Shown here: positions 4,300-5,178 of the stretch, in pieces
Layout: each line of letters starts with the position of its first letter
Numbering within the stretch: position 1 is the first letter of the stretch
Assembly (NCBI GenBank): GCA_003477185.1
Contig: DMTJ01000193.1
Location: forward strand, 1-5,178
Length of the DNA stretch: 5,178 nt
Source of the DNA: Lentisphaeria bacterium
Lineage (GTDB): Bacteria; Verrucomicrobiota; Lentisphaeria; JABSQK01; UBA12247
Direction of reading: 5' to 3'
The notes under the pieces: generated by a model
Told to the model about the DNA's origin: nothing
Database searches by the model: none
Seen by the model: only the letters and a program-made list of their open reading frames with translations
Translations under genes and position numbers: made by a program

Positions 4300-5178
4300 G
4301 TGCCTTCTGCTTCCATCTCTTCCGACTCCGCGACCACCCCATCCTGGTATGGCGAATTAGCGCCGCCTCACTTTGTCCACCGCCATCTGGGGGTCGACGC
4401 CGATACCTGTCAAGGCATGCTCCAGACCCTCGGCCTCGAGTCCGCGCAGGATTTGGTCGATGAAATCGTACCTGGTCACCTCAAGCGCCGCAGCAAGCTC
4501 GACCTGCCAGCGCCTTGTACCGAAGAAGAGGCCCTAGCTGAGCTTTGGGAGATCGCAGACCGAAACGTGCGCACTCGCTGCTGGATCGGACAGGGCTTTT
4601 ACGGCAGTCATCTGCCGCCCGTGCTGCTGCGAAACCTGCTCGAGAACCCCGGTTGGTACACCCAATACACGCCCTACCAGGCCGAGATTTCACAGGGCCG
4701 CCTCGAGCTGCTCTTTGCCTTTCAGACCCTGATCACCGAGCTCACCGGCCTCCCGGTCGCAAATGCTAGCCTGCTCGACGAAGCCAGCGCCGTTGGCGAG
4801 GGCGTTTCGCTCGCCTTTGGCCAGCTTCGCAGACGTCGGCGCACCGTCGTTGCGGACTGCGCACTGCATCCGCAATCCTTGGCCGTGCTTCGCACGCGGA
4901 CCGAGGCACTCGGCATCACCCTGCTCGTGCAGGACGCCTTTAGCGCCGAGCTACCGCAGGATGACCTGTGCGCCGTGGTCGTGCAGACGCCCGACACATT
5001 TGGCCGACTTCGTGACGGTCTCGCAGCACTTGCGGACTCCGCACATGCCGCCGGTGCCTTGGTGGTTGCCGCCGTCGACCCTCTCGCACAATGCCTGCTG
5101 CACACCCCCGCTTCGTGGGGCGCAGATATCGCCGTGGGCGTAACCCAGCGATTTGGCCTGCCCGTGGGCTTCGGCGGC
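4300..5178 (+). CDS. gcvP: Glycine dehydrogenase (decarboxylating), P-protein of the glycine cleavage system, N-terminal part
   Basis: P-protein uses pyridoxal phosphate to decarboxylate glycine and pass the aminomethyl group to lipoylated H-protein; T-protein then makes 5,10-methylene-THF. The first 293 residues are present and the frame runs off the window end. The start is GTG 4300, set by GGAGAA 4289-4294 at proper spacing; no ATG is nearer in frame. After a Ser/Thr-rich leader, HFVHRHLGVD (residues 24-33) matches the start of the long, single-chain GcvP rather than the split GcvPA form. NPGWYTQYTPYQAEISQGRLE at 116-136, LTGLPVANASLLDEASA, and GADIAVGVTQRFGLPVGFGG at the edge are P-protein signatures. 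The PLP-binding lysine lies in the C-terminal half and is not in view. gcvT and gcvH do not precede it: gcvP is the first gene under the riboswitch, and they may lie downstream or elsewhere. Confidence 0.95.
   Translation, partial: MPSASISSDSATTPSWYGELAPPHFVHRHLGVDADTCQGMLQTLGLESAQDLVDEIVPGHLKRRSKLDLPAPCTEEEALAELWEIADRNVRTRCWIGQGFYGSHLPPVLLRNLLENPGWYTQYTPYQAEISQGRLELLFAFQTLITELTGLPVANASLLDEASAVGEGVSLAFGQLRRRRRTVVADCALHPQSLAVLRTRTEALGITLLVQDAFSAELPQDDLCAVVVQTPDTFGRLRDGLAALADSAHAAGALVVAAVDPLAQCLLHTPASWGADIAVGVTQRFGLPVGFGG

Noticed and set aside
4763..5143. Plus-strand 126-residue ORF and minus-strand ORFs at 4481-5105
   Set aside because: Shadows of gcvP, whose frame reads from 4300 to the window end without a stop.

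Overview
The window looks like a bacterial chromosome segment of roughly 60% G+C by eye, with strongly G/C-biased third codon positions in its genes. A Cys-type sulfatase, a full-length-type glycine cleavage P-protein gene behind a riboswitch, weak Shine-Dalgarno sites on most genes and families of 7-bp and 9-bp intergenic tandem repeats together suggest an environmental bacterium, perhaps of the Planctomycetota/Verrucomicrobiota group. That placement is inference only; there is no marker gene here.

Layout. Positions 1-435 are non-coding, with two patches of 9-bp repeats, one 7-bp repeat array and two adjacent perfect hairpins. A hypothetical plus-strand gene (460-1029, open from 436) of unknown function follows; it has a CXXCH motif and a weakly LysM-like C-terminal part. 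It converges on a minus-strand pair: purU (formyltetrahydrofolate deformylase, 1900 down to 1040) and, just upstream of it, a 54-residue small ORF (2084 down to 1920). Further upstream on the minus strand, 2250-2496 holds a coding-like stretch split between two frames, read as the decayed end of an unrecognised gene. After a short repeat-bearing spacer comes a plus-strand sulfatase (2623-4014) with a complete active site but no signal peptide. Last is a regulated unit: candidate promoter (4072-4099), tandem glycine riboswitch (about 4106-4267), a short Shine-Dalgarno hairpin (4282-4294) and the first 293 codons of gcvP (4300 to the window end).

How the genes fit. purU and gcvP both act on folate-bound one-carbon units: the glycine cleavage system makes 5,10-methylene-THF from glycine, and PurU returns 10-formyl-THF to THF plus formate. 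The riboswitch would tie gcvP to glycine level. The sulfatase lies between them with no evident metabolic link. I see no defence system, mobile element, CRISPR array, tRNA or rRNA. The most informative parts are the riboswitch architecture, the small ORF before purU and the frame-split remnant.
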